From Polytrichum commune (lineage: Eukaryota; Streptophyta; Polytrichopsida; Polytrichales; Polytrichaceae), in assembly GCA_950295325.1 (NCBI GenBank), contig OX485807.1, positions 34,624,440 to 34,688,439 of the forward strand: DNA of 64,000 nucleotides. The letters are read 5' to 3'. A program made the position numbers and the translations under genes. The notes under the pieces are model-generated. The model was given only the letters and a program-made list of their open reading frames with translations, made no database searches and was not told the DNA's origin. Positions 37,008 through 48,582 of this stretch are shown in pieces (position 1 is the first letter of the stretch; each line of letters opens with the position of its first letter).

Positions 37008-37987
37008 TTCTTCCCAAGCAGTGGCGTTAGCGGTCTACAGGATCGGAGCTTCCAAGGCACCAATGTATGTCTCTCATGAATTCCATACGCTCAAGTTATA
37101 AGGGTTCAAGGTTTTATTGGTAGATGACCCAGATCCAACACGGAAGTCCAATGTTAAGGTGGTGGACATTCTCATAAGCCGTATTATACAAACTATGTAA
37201 GATTATAGGGTGTCAATTTAGCATCGTCTACCTGAACTCATATTCATATGAGTGTTGCATATCAAAGCCTTAGGCAACTATCAAATACTATACAATATTC
37301 TTCCCAAGCAGTGGCGTTAACAGTCGACAGGGGCTTCCAAGGAACCAAAGTATGTCTTTCATGAATTCCATATGCCCAAGTTATAAGGGTTCAAAATTTT
37401 ATTGGTAGATGGCCCAGATCCAACACGGAAGTCATGTGTTAAGGTGGTGGACATTCTCATAAGCAGTATTATACAAACTATGTAAGATTATAGGGTGTCA
37501 ATTTAACATCGTCTATCTGAACTCATATTCATATGAGTGTTGCATATCAAAGCCTTAGGCAACTATCAAATACTATACAATATTCTTCCCAAGCAGTGGC
37601 GTTAACAGTCGACAGGGGCTTCCAAGGCACCAAAGTATGTCTTTTATGAATTCCATATGCCCAAGTTATAAGGGTTCAAAATTTTATTGGTAGATGGCCC
37701 AGATCCAACACCGAAGTCCAGTGTTAAGGTGGTGGACATTCTCATAAGCAGTATTATACAAACTATGTAAGATTATAGGGTGTCAATTTAGCATCGTCTA
37801 CCTGAACTCATATTCATATGAGTGTTGCATATCAAAGCCTCAGGCAACTATTAAATACTATACAATATTCTTCCCAAGCAGTGGCGTTAACAGTCGACAG
37901 GGGCTTCCAAGGCACCAAAGTATGTCTTTTATGAATTCCATATGCCCAAGTTATAAGGGTTCAAAATTTTATTGGTAAATGGCCCAT
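37008..37987. repeat. Satellite-like tandem array, ~285-bp unit, 3.4 copies
   Basis: Units begin with TTCTTCCCAAGCAGTGGCGT at 37008, 37298, 37583 and 37868 (periods 290, 285 and 285). Units 2-4 are almost identical and unit 1 is more diverged. The last unit stops abruptly at about 37987 within ATTGGTAAATGGCCC. Confidence 0.92.
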
Positions 37988-38644
37988 GTTACGGTATGCG
38001 GCGTCAGCGGCCGTACCTTATCCGTTGGGCTTCATCCATTTAGAGTTAGATGGATGAACCTTAGTTTTGGAAAGTGAGGCTCCTAAGTGAGGAGCCTCCT
38101 CCTTGGCTTGGCATTCTTGCCAAGTCAAGTCTTGTAAGTTAGTGTGTGGAGAGAGCTTGTGTGAGGTGTAGATTGCATGATTTTGCAATAAATCTTGAGT
38201 TCTTCTTCCCCTACTTACACTCTTGGATTCTCCCTTGGGGTAGTGAGAGATAGCTTGACTAATTGTGTGCATTTGAAGAGAAATTAGAGTTCTTATGAGT
38301 GTTTGACTCTCTTCCTTCTCACTTGCCAATAATGCCTTCATTTTTCTTCTTTGTTTCTTCATTCTTGAGATATTATGCGCAAGGAAGGGCGTGAGGACAA
38401 GGAATGATGAAGTTCTGAAGTGTTGGAGCGAAGAACACTGCAGATTTGTGAAGCAACAAGAAACATGCCTACTTATGAATGTCACATTCAAAATGAATTG
38501 TGGTAAGAAATCTTTGAATTTTCCACGGAATTTTGTACCATTTGGTCGCTTGCAAGCTAAAATTCACGCCATTGTTTGTTTGGAAACACATTCTTCACGC
38601 TGAGTGAAGAAGAAATTGATTCAAAAAAAAAAAAAAAAAAAAAA
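37988..38644 (+). other. Poly(A)-ended insertion of unknown type
   Basis: It begins where the tandem array is interrupted (TGTTACGGTATGCGGCGTCA) and ends in 22 A residues (38623-38644). An AATAAA lies near 38188. The start resembles a plant LTR end, but no partner LTR is seen. It could be an LTR fragment or a retroposed sequence. No flanking duplication was found. Confidence 0.4.
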
Positions 38645-38952
38645 TAGAAGGGAGGAGAGGCTCCGGCTCCAAAGCGGAGCTCCTATCTGCCCTCCCCCTT
38701 CTGGTCGCGGCAGTCGGGGTCGGGGTCGGCGGCAGGCTTGGCAACAGGTTGGACGCCTGCTGCAGGGCGCAGCAGGCGACTGCAGTAGCAGCAGCAAGCA
38801 GCTACTGCTGCCTGTTTTTGTTTTTGTTTTTGTTTTTAATGCATTAATTCATTAAAAACGGGATTTTTTTTTTAAATAAATTTTATGTTTTCTTTCAACG
38901 TCTAATTTTTCTTTTTTTTTAGGGATTGTGTTGCACGAAATTTCCGAGGGGG
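38645..38952. other. Sequence before the candidate LTR, possible 3' end of another element
   Basis: A GC-rich stretch (38650-38810), a (GTTTTT)n run at 38814-38837 and a purine run GAGGGGG immediately before TGTCA at 38953. A polypurine tract normally precedes a 3' LTR, so this may be the tail of an upstream element. Confidence 0.35.
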
Positions 38953-39903
38953 TGTCATTGGGAATTGTTGGCATGTGGAATTTTCGTTTGGCCTAAAATA
39001 AATTATTATTAGGGTCGAATTGTGTTTATCAACACATGTTCCTGGCATTGTTGTGAGGAGAGATTCTTAGGTAGTGGTGGGAAGATGAGTGTGAGCCCAA
39101 AATGGTGCCCACATGTGTTATTAACCCTTTGAAACCATTAGGAGTTACATTTTGATGTTTTATGATTATTCTCAAAAATATAAAAAGAGTGAGGTTTAGT
39201 GTGAAGTTATGTTTAGGCCTTAGGCTTATGTGGTGTAGTTAATTAGAAACTTAGCGGCATGAAGGAAGTTCTTTGGTTAGGTGAGTGTAGCATGTGGTGG
39301 ACCAAGGGAAGCTCCTTGAGTTTAAATATTTGAATTGGAATCCATCTTGTTGGTTTAGGAGTTGAAGGCTTAGCGGATAGGATAAGAGCCTACGAAGTAG
39401 GAGAGGATCGAGGGGCTTATCTTGAGCTTTGAGGGGTGCTCACCCCTTCCCTTTCCCTATATATTTCTTTCTCTCACCTTCTTCACTCACTTGTGTTCCT
39501 ATTCACTATCTCTTCCTTCACGTTCTTCCATCTTGCACGTGTGGGTGCACACGTGTGTGTGGGCACATGAGCATGTTGTATTGAGAGGGGAGTGTGGGTA
39601 AAGGAGAGAGGTTCATACAAGGCCCCCTTACCCTCTCCCTTCCCCTCTCCTTCTCTCTCTTTCTCTTGTTGTTCCTCTTATGGAATTGAATTTTAGAATT
39701 AGAATTGTGTGGGAATTAGTAGAATTCATAGAGACTTGTAGGGGACTTAGTAAGGTTAAGTGTAGTAGTTGGTCAACCCTTGAGAAGGCCAATGCTCTAC
39801 CTATTCAAGAGACTAGCATTAATAAAACATCATGATTTCAAGTGAGTTGGGAGCTTGTTGAGATGGAAGTACATTCCATGTTACCACGAGCTTTGGTATG
39901 ACA
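38953..39903 (+). other. Candidate 5' LTR of the Ty3/Gypsy element
   Basis: Begins TGTCATTGGGAATTG and could end in TGACA at 39899-39903, giving matched TGTCA...TGACA ends. A CTATATATTTC box lies near 39460. No second copy is present in the window because the element is 3' truncated, and no standard tRNA primer-binding site was recognised, so the borders are uncertain. Confidence 0.4.
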
Positions 39904-40433
39904 CATGTGATTCTTAAAACCATCACCCGGACTAGGACGCTTAAGGGTGGTGGGTTTGGACTCACAATGAGAGATGTGCATTTTCTTTTCATGGCAACAG
40001 GCAACCCTCATTTTTGACCACCAACCGCAGGCGGGTGCCGGTTGGCTGCGGTCAATTTCCATTTCTATTTAAGTATTATTTGGGGAAGAGGATCCAGTGC
40101 TGAAAATTGCATTGTTTTCTGTCTTTTGTTTTGATACCTTCCCCCGTGGCAGGCTGTATTGCTGGCAGTTGTCGGCATTGCCCCATTTTGTGTTGTCCTA
40201 GATTGTGTTAGGGTATTGTGGGGGTGAGGTTGGAGTAATGACCGACGGGACCCTTATGTGTGCACCAAGTGGGCGGTGCTTGTATTCCCTTATGGTGAGG
40301 CTGGATTGATGACCAGCAGACCATAAATTTGGTGGTGTTTGCAGGTGCAGGTTGTCTTTCACATTTTAACCCTTTACCTTGAAACCACATTAGTTTAGGT
40401 TGTTGGCTCCAGTGACCGAACCCATTGCGGGTT

Positions 40434-43400
40434 ATGATTACAACTCGGAGCCAACATTATCGTTCTCCGTCTCCAACATCATCACAAGGTCGATCCTCGG
40501 ACCTTTTGGACATTGAACCAGTGGTAGCACCCGACGAGCTTAGAATTAAAATTAAAATTTTTAATGATTGGTATGCGTTTGAGCTTCTGCCCCAGCATTT
40601 GGAGCATGAGGCTCTTCAAACTTATGAGCAGTGGACGGAGGCTCATTGGATGGAGTTGTGCCAGGTTGAGCGGTACTAGGAGACTCGGGTTGAGTTGGTA
40701 TCCGCATTGAAGGAAGGCGCAACTTCCAGTTTGATGGCCGTTCCTAAGGTCAAGACGGAGGTACCAGAGGGAGTTTATGTGGTAGATTTGAAGGGAGCTT
40801 CTCCTGATGAGCCCCGGGCTAAGGGTTATGCTCCCGCTTCGACGAGTACGTCGAGCCCAGTGCTTCCACTATCTCGTTATGCCCAGGCTACCCATGCGGC
40901 TTTAGCCTCTTTAGGGGCTCCGCCAGATTTTGAACCATTACAGGCATTTGAGCTGCATCTACAGGAGGAGTACGGAGGTTTCCGTCGGGATCAAATGCAA
41001 CGCGTACAAGACTTCAGACGGAAGAAAGACAATACACCTCGTACCATGTATACGAGGTTAGCGAGGTTTGCCAGGGAATCTGGAGGTGTGTTTGCGGAAA
41101 GTCAGTTGGTGAAGGTGTTCTTGTCAAAGATTGACAAACGCCTCCTTGACTTGGCGCTGCCCAGGATCATCATGGAGTTTGGTAGTCGGGTGACACTCGC
41201 AGAGGCATTCGCCGTGGTAGAGCAGTGTGATCGTGTATTATGTCAGCACGATGCCACTGATTTGGTGTCCTTGCTAGTGGATTCTAGCAAGCCCCAAAAG
41301 GCTCCAGTTACAACTACAGGATTGGCGGAGGCAAAGGCAGACAACACTTATCATTGTTGGTGTTGTGGGAAAGCGGGTCACGCTACGAAGGATTGTCCTT
41401 CGAAACAAAGGCAAACCCAGGTTGTAGGTACTCCGAAGCGGAAACCATTTGTTTCCGCTCAGGGTTCTGCGAAGAGGGCGGGTAATCAGTTACCCAAACA
41501 GTTGAAGTGTTCCCATTGTGGGCGGAACAATCACACGGTAGAGAACTGCTTTGCTCTCTATCCAAAGAAACGTCCTACTTCCGAACGGGAAAAAACCATG
41601 GAGGCAAAGATTGGCGCCTTGGAGGAGAGGTTCAAGAGTTTGGCGTCATCCGGCCAAATTTTGGACTCACCATCTACCTCCGGAACTAAAGCCAGTTCTT
41701 CCACTCCAGATTATTATATGTTCGGAGCTTCAGGGCAGGTGGTGAATTCCGCAGCCGTGACACGTGCTCAAACCGTGTCACGAGCCACGCCTGCGACCAC
41801 AGGAGAGTCTGTGAACAGCTTACGAGCTCGGGACAATGTTCCCGCGGATCAGATTGGCCAGGCACGTCTTCCATTGTCTTTTGGATTGGCTGATGCTGCC
41901 CAATCTATCAGTGGTCATACTTCGAACTTGGAGTCTTTGAATCCGGCGCCCGACGTGGTGCATACTTTGGCATCCAAAGTGTTGTACACCCCTTTGTTCA
42001 CGGCAATGGAGTGGTCGTCATCCGACATCCAACCAGGTAAGGTTTTTCACCTAGCATGTAGGATTTTGGAAGGGAAGGTAACACCGTCTTCCCTGACTGT
42101 GGCTCAGGCAACCACTGACCTTCCTACCACGGAGGATCCTGAGGAAGCCGCCAAACGGCAGGCGAGGCTTGCGGCAGAGGCCATTGCGTCTTTTGACGCA
42201 CACGCCTCGGATGGTCAGGAGCCAACCTCATCTTATGATTCACCAGCCTCCGCAGGCGCAGCTTATCTTTCAGATGTAGCTACTCGACCTGCTCGCGAGC
42301 GTCGAGGCATTCGACATGGCATTGTACGGATGGTGAATGATTGCAACATTTTGATGGTCAGTCGGGCTGGGGGCAACCCTATTCGAGTTGCTTCCCAGTG
42401 TGTGATGATGGATTCAGGAGCACAACCTATTATGATCGGCAAGAAACTTGCGCAGGAATTGTGGTTGACGGCCGATGACTTGGCTCATTGCCCATTTACC
42501 ATCATCACATCTATTGGCCACGTGGAGCGCGCTACTGGTTATACTCGGGAGCCTTTACAGCTTAGCTTCCGAGTGAAGCATGGAGATCCACCCGCACCTC
42601 TTCCTCTTAGGTGTGTAGTAACGGATGCGACCAATTATGATATTTTAGTTGGTCAGCAAGCATTTTACCCTCTCGGTTTTGGTTTGGACAACTGGACTGA
42701 GGAAGCATGGATCCAACCAGGTTGGTCAGCTGGAGACGGCCATAGGGAACTTATTCATGTGGCCTTTGCAGCGGCCGCCACCATCGAACCATTATCCATG
42801 ATTTTCGGATGCAGTGCTATTGTGGATACATTGCCTTACGGATCCGCATTATTGGAGGAATCATTGGCATTCATGGGGGATGTTGAAGACCCACGAGATA
42901 TGGCACTTAAGAGAGCCTTAGTATGCCATCCCAAGGGCCCTCTACCTCCGTGGCGTGATTCCGTTGGCTTGTTCCAAATGTGTGATGACATTGTCCTCTC
43001 TCTCAGTTCTACCACACCAGTCATATCGGATAGTCTATCCACGTTGGCATGCCCCATTTTGTGGCGTCCTCCAGACAATGGAATTACTTTGGTGGAACTG
43101 TTTGGGGGCATTGGCACAGGTTTGGCAGCCGTATTGGAGGCTGGCCTTATGGTCAACCGATATGTCTATGTGAACAACTCTCCAGTGTCCACCCGTGCGG
43201 CTCGTCATCATCTTCACCAGTTGATGGTGTTGTACCCACAGCAGTTACACCCGACTGCCATTCGTGGGTGTTTTTCACGTCTCCCTCGTGATGTCACACT
43301 CATCAGTGAGGCCGATTTACGACACTTAGGTCTGGTGGATATGGTGATTGTGGGATGGCCATGCGAGGGCCATTCACGTGCTAGAGCAGGCGGAGGACTA

Positions 43401-44096
43401 GAGGATCCCAAGTCTACTCTATTTTGGGACCTCATCCGCCTCATGCAGTGGTGGTTTTCCCACCAACCTTTCCCTCCAGGGTATATTTTCGAGAATGTAC
43501 CTTCGTTGGGGGACTCTCGGGACAAGGTGTTGGAAGGCGATTATTATGTTCGTCAACACCTTGGAGATCCCATTTTTGTGGATGCCGCGAGCATTGGTTC
43601 TTATGTCCACCAGCCTCGGTGGATTTGGACCAACCTTGCACTGTCATCTACTTTAGCTGCAGCATTTTTTGCCGTGCCTCCACCTTTGGATCAGAAGGTG
43701 GATGACATCTTGGATCCAAACTGGACCTCTTTGCCGGTTGTTCGAGATGATTTACCCCCATTGGCATTGGTCAACAAAGTGGGGGCACCACGGAGGGCCT
43801 TTCCCACCTTTATGACGTTTCCACAGTCATTCGCCTTCCGCGATTGGGGGTCGGGTATGGTGTGGGATGTTAACACCCAAATCCACATTGAACCCTTGGC
43901 TAATGAACGAGAGCGTGCCATGGGCTTCCGCACTGGTAACACCGTAGCTCCTGGCCTTTCTGAGGGCCAACGACGCTTCGTATTGGATCAAGCCATGGAT
44001 CTTCATACCATGGTGTGGACTGTTAGTTTATGCCTTGCATTGCAACGGCATCATGGTGACCAGTTATTGTCTCTTGGGGCAGAGAATTCTGGTTAG
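40434..44096 (+). pseudogene. Ty3/Gypsy Gag-protease-C5-cytosine methyltransferase frame
   Basis: One reading frame runs from ATG 40434 to TAG 44094, broken once by TAG 40677. Counting residues from 40695, the order is: Gag core; two CCHC zinc knuckles (C221 CWCCGKAGHATKDC and C272 CSHCGRNNHTVENC); aspartic protease with DSGA (D573); then a DNA methyltransferase domain at ~795-1115. The domain has motif I LVELFGGIGTG (799), motif IV VGWPCEGHS with catalytic Cys890 (codon 43362), motif VI FENV (E933), a DNMT3-like HQPRWIWTN (973) and a C-terminal ERERAMGF / GLSEGQRR motif IX-X region. Motif order and spacing are closest to DNMT3-type enzymes; PCE replaces PCN/PCQ. The 1133-codon stretch itself has no stop. 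The methyltransferase presumably marks cytosines, but activity is inferred only. Such fusions are known in a few other eukaryotic retrotransposons. Confidence 0.9.
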
Positions 44097-46148
44097 GGGG
44101 CACAACGGTCCACATCTATGAAGGAGGGAATTGATGTCAGGGTTGGAGAAGCCGAACGAATCTTTCGATTTGAGCAGCATGTAATGAAGGAGCTCCGAGC
44201 TCAACGAGTTTATACTGATTTGGTTTCTTCACCTCCGGTGGTGGCTTCATCATCACATATTGGTGGTGATGAAGAGGGGATGGACTCTATTGCTAGCACG
44301 GAGGTTGGGGGCATGGTTAATGCCCCCTCCTCTCATTAGCAGTTAGAGTCCGTGCCAGCACTAGGTGGCTCTCTTCTAGTGGAAAGGGAAACCACAAAGT
44401 TTGATGATTGGCCATTGGAATTGGGCCCTCATCTCACTGGTGCTGAGGCACGGAAAGTACGAGCATTTATTCGCTCGTACCGTAGGTGTTTTGTTTTTAC
44501 CCTTTAGGATCTTGAAGGTTATAAATGAAAACCCATCCACATTCAGTTGGAGGACGACCATCTCATTTTTCGGAGACCTTATAGACTCAGTGTTTCCAAA
44601 CAGATTGGCGTTCAGGCCCGTTGTCGAGAGCTCTTGGCAACAAGACTAATCGAACTTTCCAACGGGGAGTATGTTTGTGCTACGGTGATGCCATCGAAGA
44701 AGGATATCTTTGGCAATTGGACGGAGAAGAGGATGTGCGGGGATTACCGTCCAGTTAATCGGAAGACCAAGTCGGATCGGTATCCCATGCCAATCCCCGA
44801 GGAGTTGTCCGATGTCATCGGATTTTCTCGAGTCTTTAGCACCCTAGACTTGAGATCCGGCTATCACCAGCTCTCATTACTTGCGGGAGATCGAGTGAAA
44901 ACCGCATTCTGGGGAGTTGATCAAGATGGGAAAAATCAACTTTATCATTGGAAGTTTCTTCCATTTGGCCTGAAGAATGCACCCGCTGAGTTTCAGCGGG
45001 TGATGGATCAGGTTCTCTCTGGCTTGCCCTTTGCTCGGTGTTACATAGACGATGTGATCATCTTCAACACAACACCACAGGAGTATGTGAGGCATCTGCA
45101 AGCCGTTTTTGAACGGTTGCAGCGGTGGGGATTGCGCTTGCACCACGGCAAGTGCAAGATTTTCCATGACCGGCTGGCATATCTGGGGCATATGATTGTT
45201 CCAGGAGGTCTTGGGGTACAACAAGCTAAGATGGACGCCTTACAGAAGATTCCGGCACCGGTTGATGTGCCGAGACTTTGTGCTTTCTTGGGCTTGGCGA
45301 ATTACTATCGGCGATTCGTCAAGAACTTTAGCTTGATCGCCAAGCCTCTCACCATTCTCACGAGCAAGGACCAACCGTGGATTTGGGGTCGTGAGCAACA
45401 ACATGCGTTTGAGACATTGAAGCAGAAACTGGGTACGGCTTCAGTGCTTCGACGTCCAGATGTCTCCAAATCTTTCCAGTTGCATACGGATTGGAGTTCA
45501 TTGGGTTTGGGAGCAGTTCTCACGCAGAAAGATGATTTTGGCTGGGAATATGTTGTTGCTTACGCTTCGCGAAGCAATAACACGGCGGAGGCTAATTATT
45601 CATCCTACGAGGGAGAAGCATTGGCGGCGGTATGGGCTATTGCCCATTTTCGGCCGTATCTTTATGGTCAGCACTTTACTTTAGTGATTGACCATCAGCT
45701 GTTACGGTGGCTCATGGAGTCGGATAAGCTTGCTGGCAAGCTTCCCAGATGGGCTTTGTTGCTCCAGGAGTATGATTTTGAGGTGGTACACCATGCTGGG
45801 ATTACCAACCTCGATGCAGATGGACTCTCACGCAATCCAAGTCCTTCGGATGAGGACTTGACCGGGGCCAGGTGGCATGGAGATTGTGATCGAGAGGCGG
45901 TTCCAGGTTGGCACGCGGCTGCTTACCTCACTTTATTTTCTTGTGCATCTATTGAGATTCCGATACAGGGCTCGAATGATGAGACTGATCGGCCTCAAGC
46001 TATTACGGATATATGGGAGGATCTTTCCGTATTGCATAAGCTTCAACAGGGTACCTTTCCTTTGTCTATTTCGGCAATGAAAAGGTATAGGATTGGACAT
46101 CGAATAACAAGGTTCCGTTGGGAGAGCAATTTGTTATTTCGATTGTGA
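44097..46148 (+). pseudogene. Ty3/Gypsy reverse transcriptase-RNase H region
   Basis: Same frame as the Gag-methyltransferase part. In-frame stops lie at 44094 (TAG), 44337 (TAG), 44505 (TAG) and 44526 (TGA), then the frame is open from 44529 to TGA 46146. It encodes RT with RMCGDYRPVN, LDLRSGYHQL, FGLKNAPAEFQRVM and the catalytic YIDD (45042-45053), then RNase H with catalytic-type D (codon 45489), E in YEGEAL and a final HHAGITNLDADGLSR block. Domain order PR-RT-RH-INT is that of Ty3/Gypsy (Metaviridae). No ATG opens the long part, so it would need readthrough or is simply decayed. Confidence 0.88.
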
Positions 46149-46623
46149 CCGGATGGGACAAGGAGTATTGTTCCTAGGCCGGATCAGAGGGCCTCCTTGG
46201 TGCGACAAGTGCACGAGGAACTTGGCCATTTTGGCATACGCAAGACACATTCGATGTTGCGTGGCCAATATTGGTGGACTGGCATGTATCAGCAGGTGGC
46301 TGCTTATGTCGAGAGGTGTGAAATTTGTGACCGGATCAGGTCTAGCTTTAACACCTTGTCACCTCAGTTACAGCCTTTATCTATCATGGGATTGGCTACC
46401 GTTGGTCACTGGACTTTGTAGGGCCGTTGGTTGTTACATCACGTGGCGCAAAGTACGTGTTGGTGATGGTGGAGCATTTTAGCAAGTGGATTGAGTTTGT
46501 TGCTCTACCCCAAAACTCTGCAAAGTTGGCTGCAGCCGCCTTTTTGGATCGTGTGTTGGCACGTTTTGGAGCACCGGCTGAGGTGTTGACGGACCAACCA
46601 AAATGTGTCGTAAATATATAGAC
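46149..46623 (+). pseudogene. Truncated and frameshifted Ty3/Gypsy integrase
   Basis: After the stop at 46146 the same frame resumes with an integrase zinc-binding HHCC region (H..H then CEIC, 46197-46350). A frameshift near 46385-46400 moves the following core to another frame (46427-46620). Two acidic positions expected of the DDE core lie in the region, but homology stops right after the second (VLTDQ, about 46600). The last catalytic residue, the C-terminal domain and the 3' LTR are missing, so this copy cannot integrate by itself. Confidence 0.85.
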
Positions 46624-48582
46624 CATTGTAGTTTAACAATAGTTTGTACGATTGGGACGAGCCCATACTCTTCCGCCCGGCGGCCTTTTCTTTGGTGAAG
46701 AAATGTACCTTTCACTTGGTGCATGCTTTCTACATGTTTGTGACATGGCCAATATCATACTTTACGCCATTCCTTACTAATATTTTATCTTGGCTCGTGC
46801 CTCGCATGTTTGCACCTATAGATGGATGGGTAGGTTTTATGTAGGTAGGTAGATAGGTGAATGAATGGGATGATTAGGTTAGTACATAGATTGCCACTTG
46901 TTGCTTGCTTGTTTGCCACATGTCACTCGTGCTTACATTTATGTTGATGGGTTTTAAAGTCCTAAACAAAGGTTTGTAAATATGTATTTTTAGTAGTTAA
47001 TTTACCTTAAAAGAAAATATGAATGTGAAAGAACATTAAATTTATGAATATATAAAGGTAGATGAAAATATGAAAATACAATAATGTAATAATGTGAAAG
47101 TCGGATGCATGGCATGTAGGGACTGGAAAACACAAGGCATGAACCCCACCATCCATGTATGGCATGTGGTCATTATTCTAGATCATGCACCTATTTTTGA
47201 GTGGTCTACTTAATGGCGCAACTTCTAGTTAAGAATGAACACCAAAATGACGCATGTTACGATAAGATCAGACCATGCACTTCAACTATGAACATTATTC
47301 CAGGTTCACTAGTTAATACAATTAGGAGGGCCTATATGACCATGTCAAGAGAAAGAGAATCTTCTCTTTGACTCTAATAACCTCTACATCTCAACTTCAA
47401 ATTCATAACTCGATGACAATCTTCATGATTTACAATTGTTGTCCACATGAAACAATTCCCAAGTTGATCCCACAGCCAAAAATGTTGGTGGAGTTGGAAG
47501 TGCCCCCAATAAGGCCGTATACCTTTTAGTTGATGATAATGTGCATAAGCTTTTAGGGCCCTCTGGCCCACGAACTCCTCATAGCACAAGGCTACTTGAT
47601 GTGAGAACCTGAAGATAATGTTGGCCATGGGCCATTCAAGTGAGACAATCAAACATAATACCACCTCCAAAAAGAATTTTGTGAGGCCATGTTCAAACTG
47701 AGCTTGTGATGACGTTGCATAAGGTTACATCAGCCTTATGTCATAAGTCTCCTTTACAGAACACCTATACGGTGGCCTATGGCAAGGCTTTGGAGTTCAA
47801 TGCGGGCTGTACAAAAACATGTTACAATGAGATTTGACTTTGTGCTCAAATTATATTACTTATTCAAGGTTCAATAGTTAGTGTAATTGGGACTTGGGTC
47901 TATCTGATACTTTAAATAGAATGAGGATCTTTCTATAACTTTTACACCTCAACTTTGATTCTAAAACTTGTCACCTAGAACCCCAATCTAGAACCAACAT
48001 CATTTCTAAGCAATACAGAATTGAGGTTGTAACGGACAGATGCCAGGCTACCAACATGAGAAACCAAACCAACCTTCAAATGATAATAACAGAGTCATAA
48101 CCCATGCAAACATTTCCCTTCACCTGAAATGACACAATTAATGCAGAGAGTGAATTTCAAGTTGAAAGAACAGAAAACATTCTCACTGATGTGTATTTGA
48201 AGTGTCCCTTTACACAAGAATGTGACCCCAGTCAAAATTACAGGTACAAATGGGGTGACTATGGCTGGTTTCAAAGCTCAGATACAATTCGTCTCTATTA
48301 GACAGGAAAGGAACATGAGAGCGCTGGCTGATCTTTGCAATTCAGCTTGAAAATGAGCACCTAAGGCACCAGTGATAGGCTGAAGGACCCCCAGTCCACG
48401 CAATCCAAGAAATATGAACCGCATGATGACTGTAAAGCAAGACTCCTCCTGGTCCTGGTTGCTGTGTCTCATCTTGTGCAGTTTGTTTTTGATGTCAATA
48501 ACAAGCCTGGAAGTATTTTCTTCATCACACATGGCAAACCATTTGACATACCACCCACGGCGACTGAACAAGCCTCTCTACT
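46624..48582. other. Intergenic and EMC1 3' flank
   Basis: No gene. Diverged copies of one dispersed repeat lie at 47251-47412 and 47815-47971 (shared ATGTTACRATRAGAT, AGGTTCA-TAGTTA and CCTCAACTT blocks). The last ~350 bp before 48583 is probably the EMC1 3' UTR. Confidence 0.45.

Noticed and set aside
37008-37987. CRISPR-like array
   Set aside because: The units are 285-bp contiguous tandem copies without unique spacers, in a plant nuclear genome.
38018-38491. 157-codon minus-strand open frame
   Set aside because: No domain. It lies in the poly(A)-ended insertion, and composition looks non-coding.
41383-43942. Minus-strand and alternate-frame open frames across the retroelement
   Set aside because: They shadow the Gag-protease-methyltransferase frame and carry no motifs.
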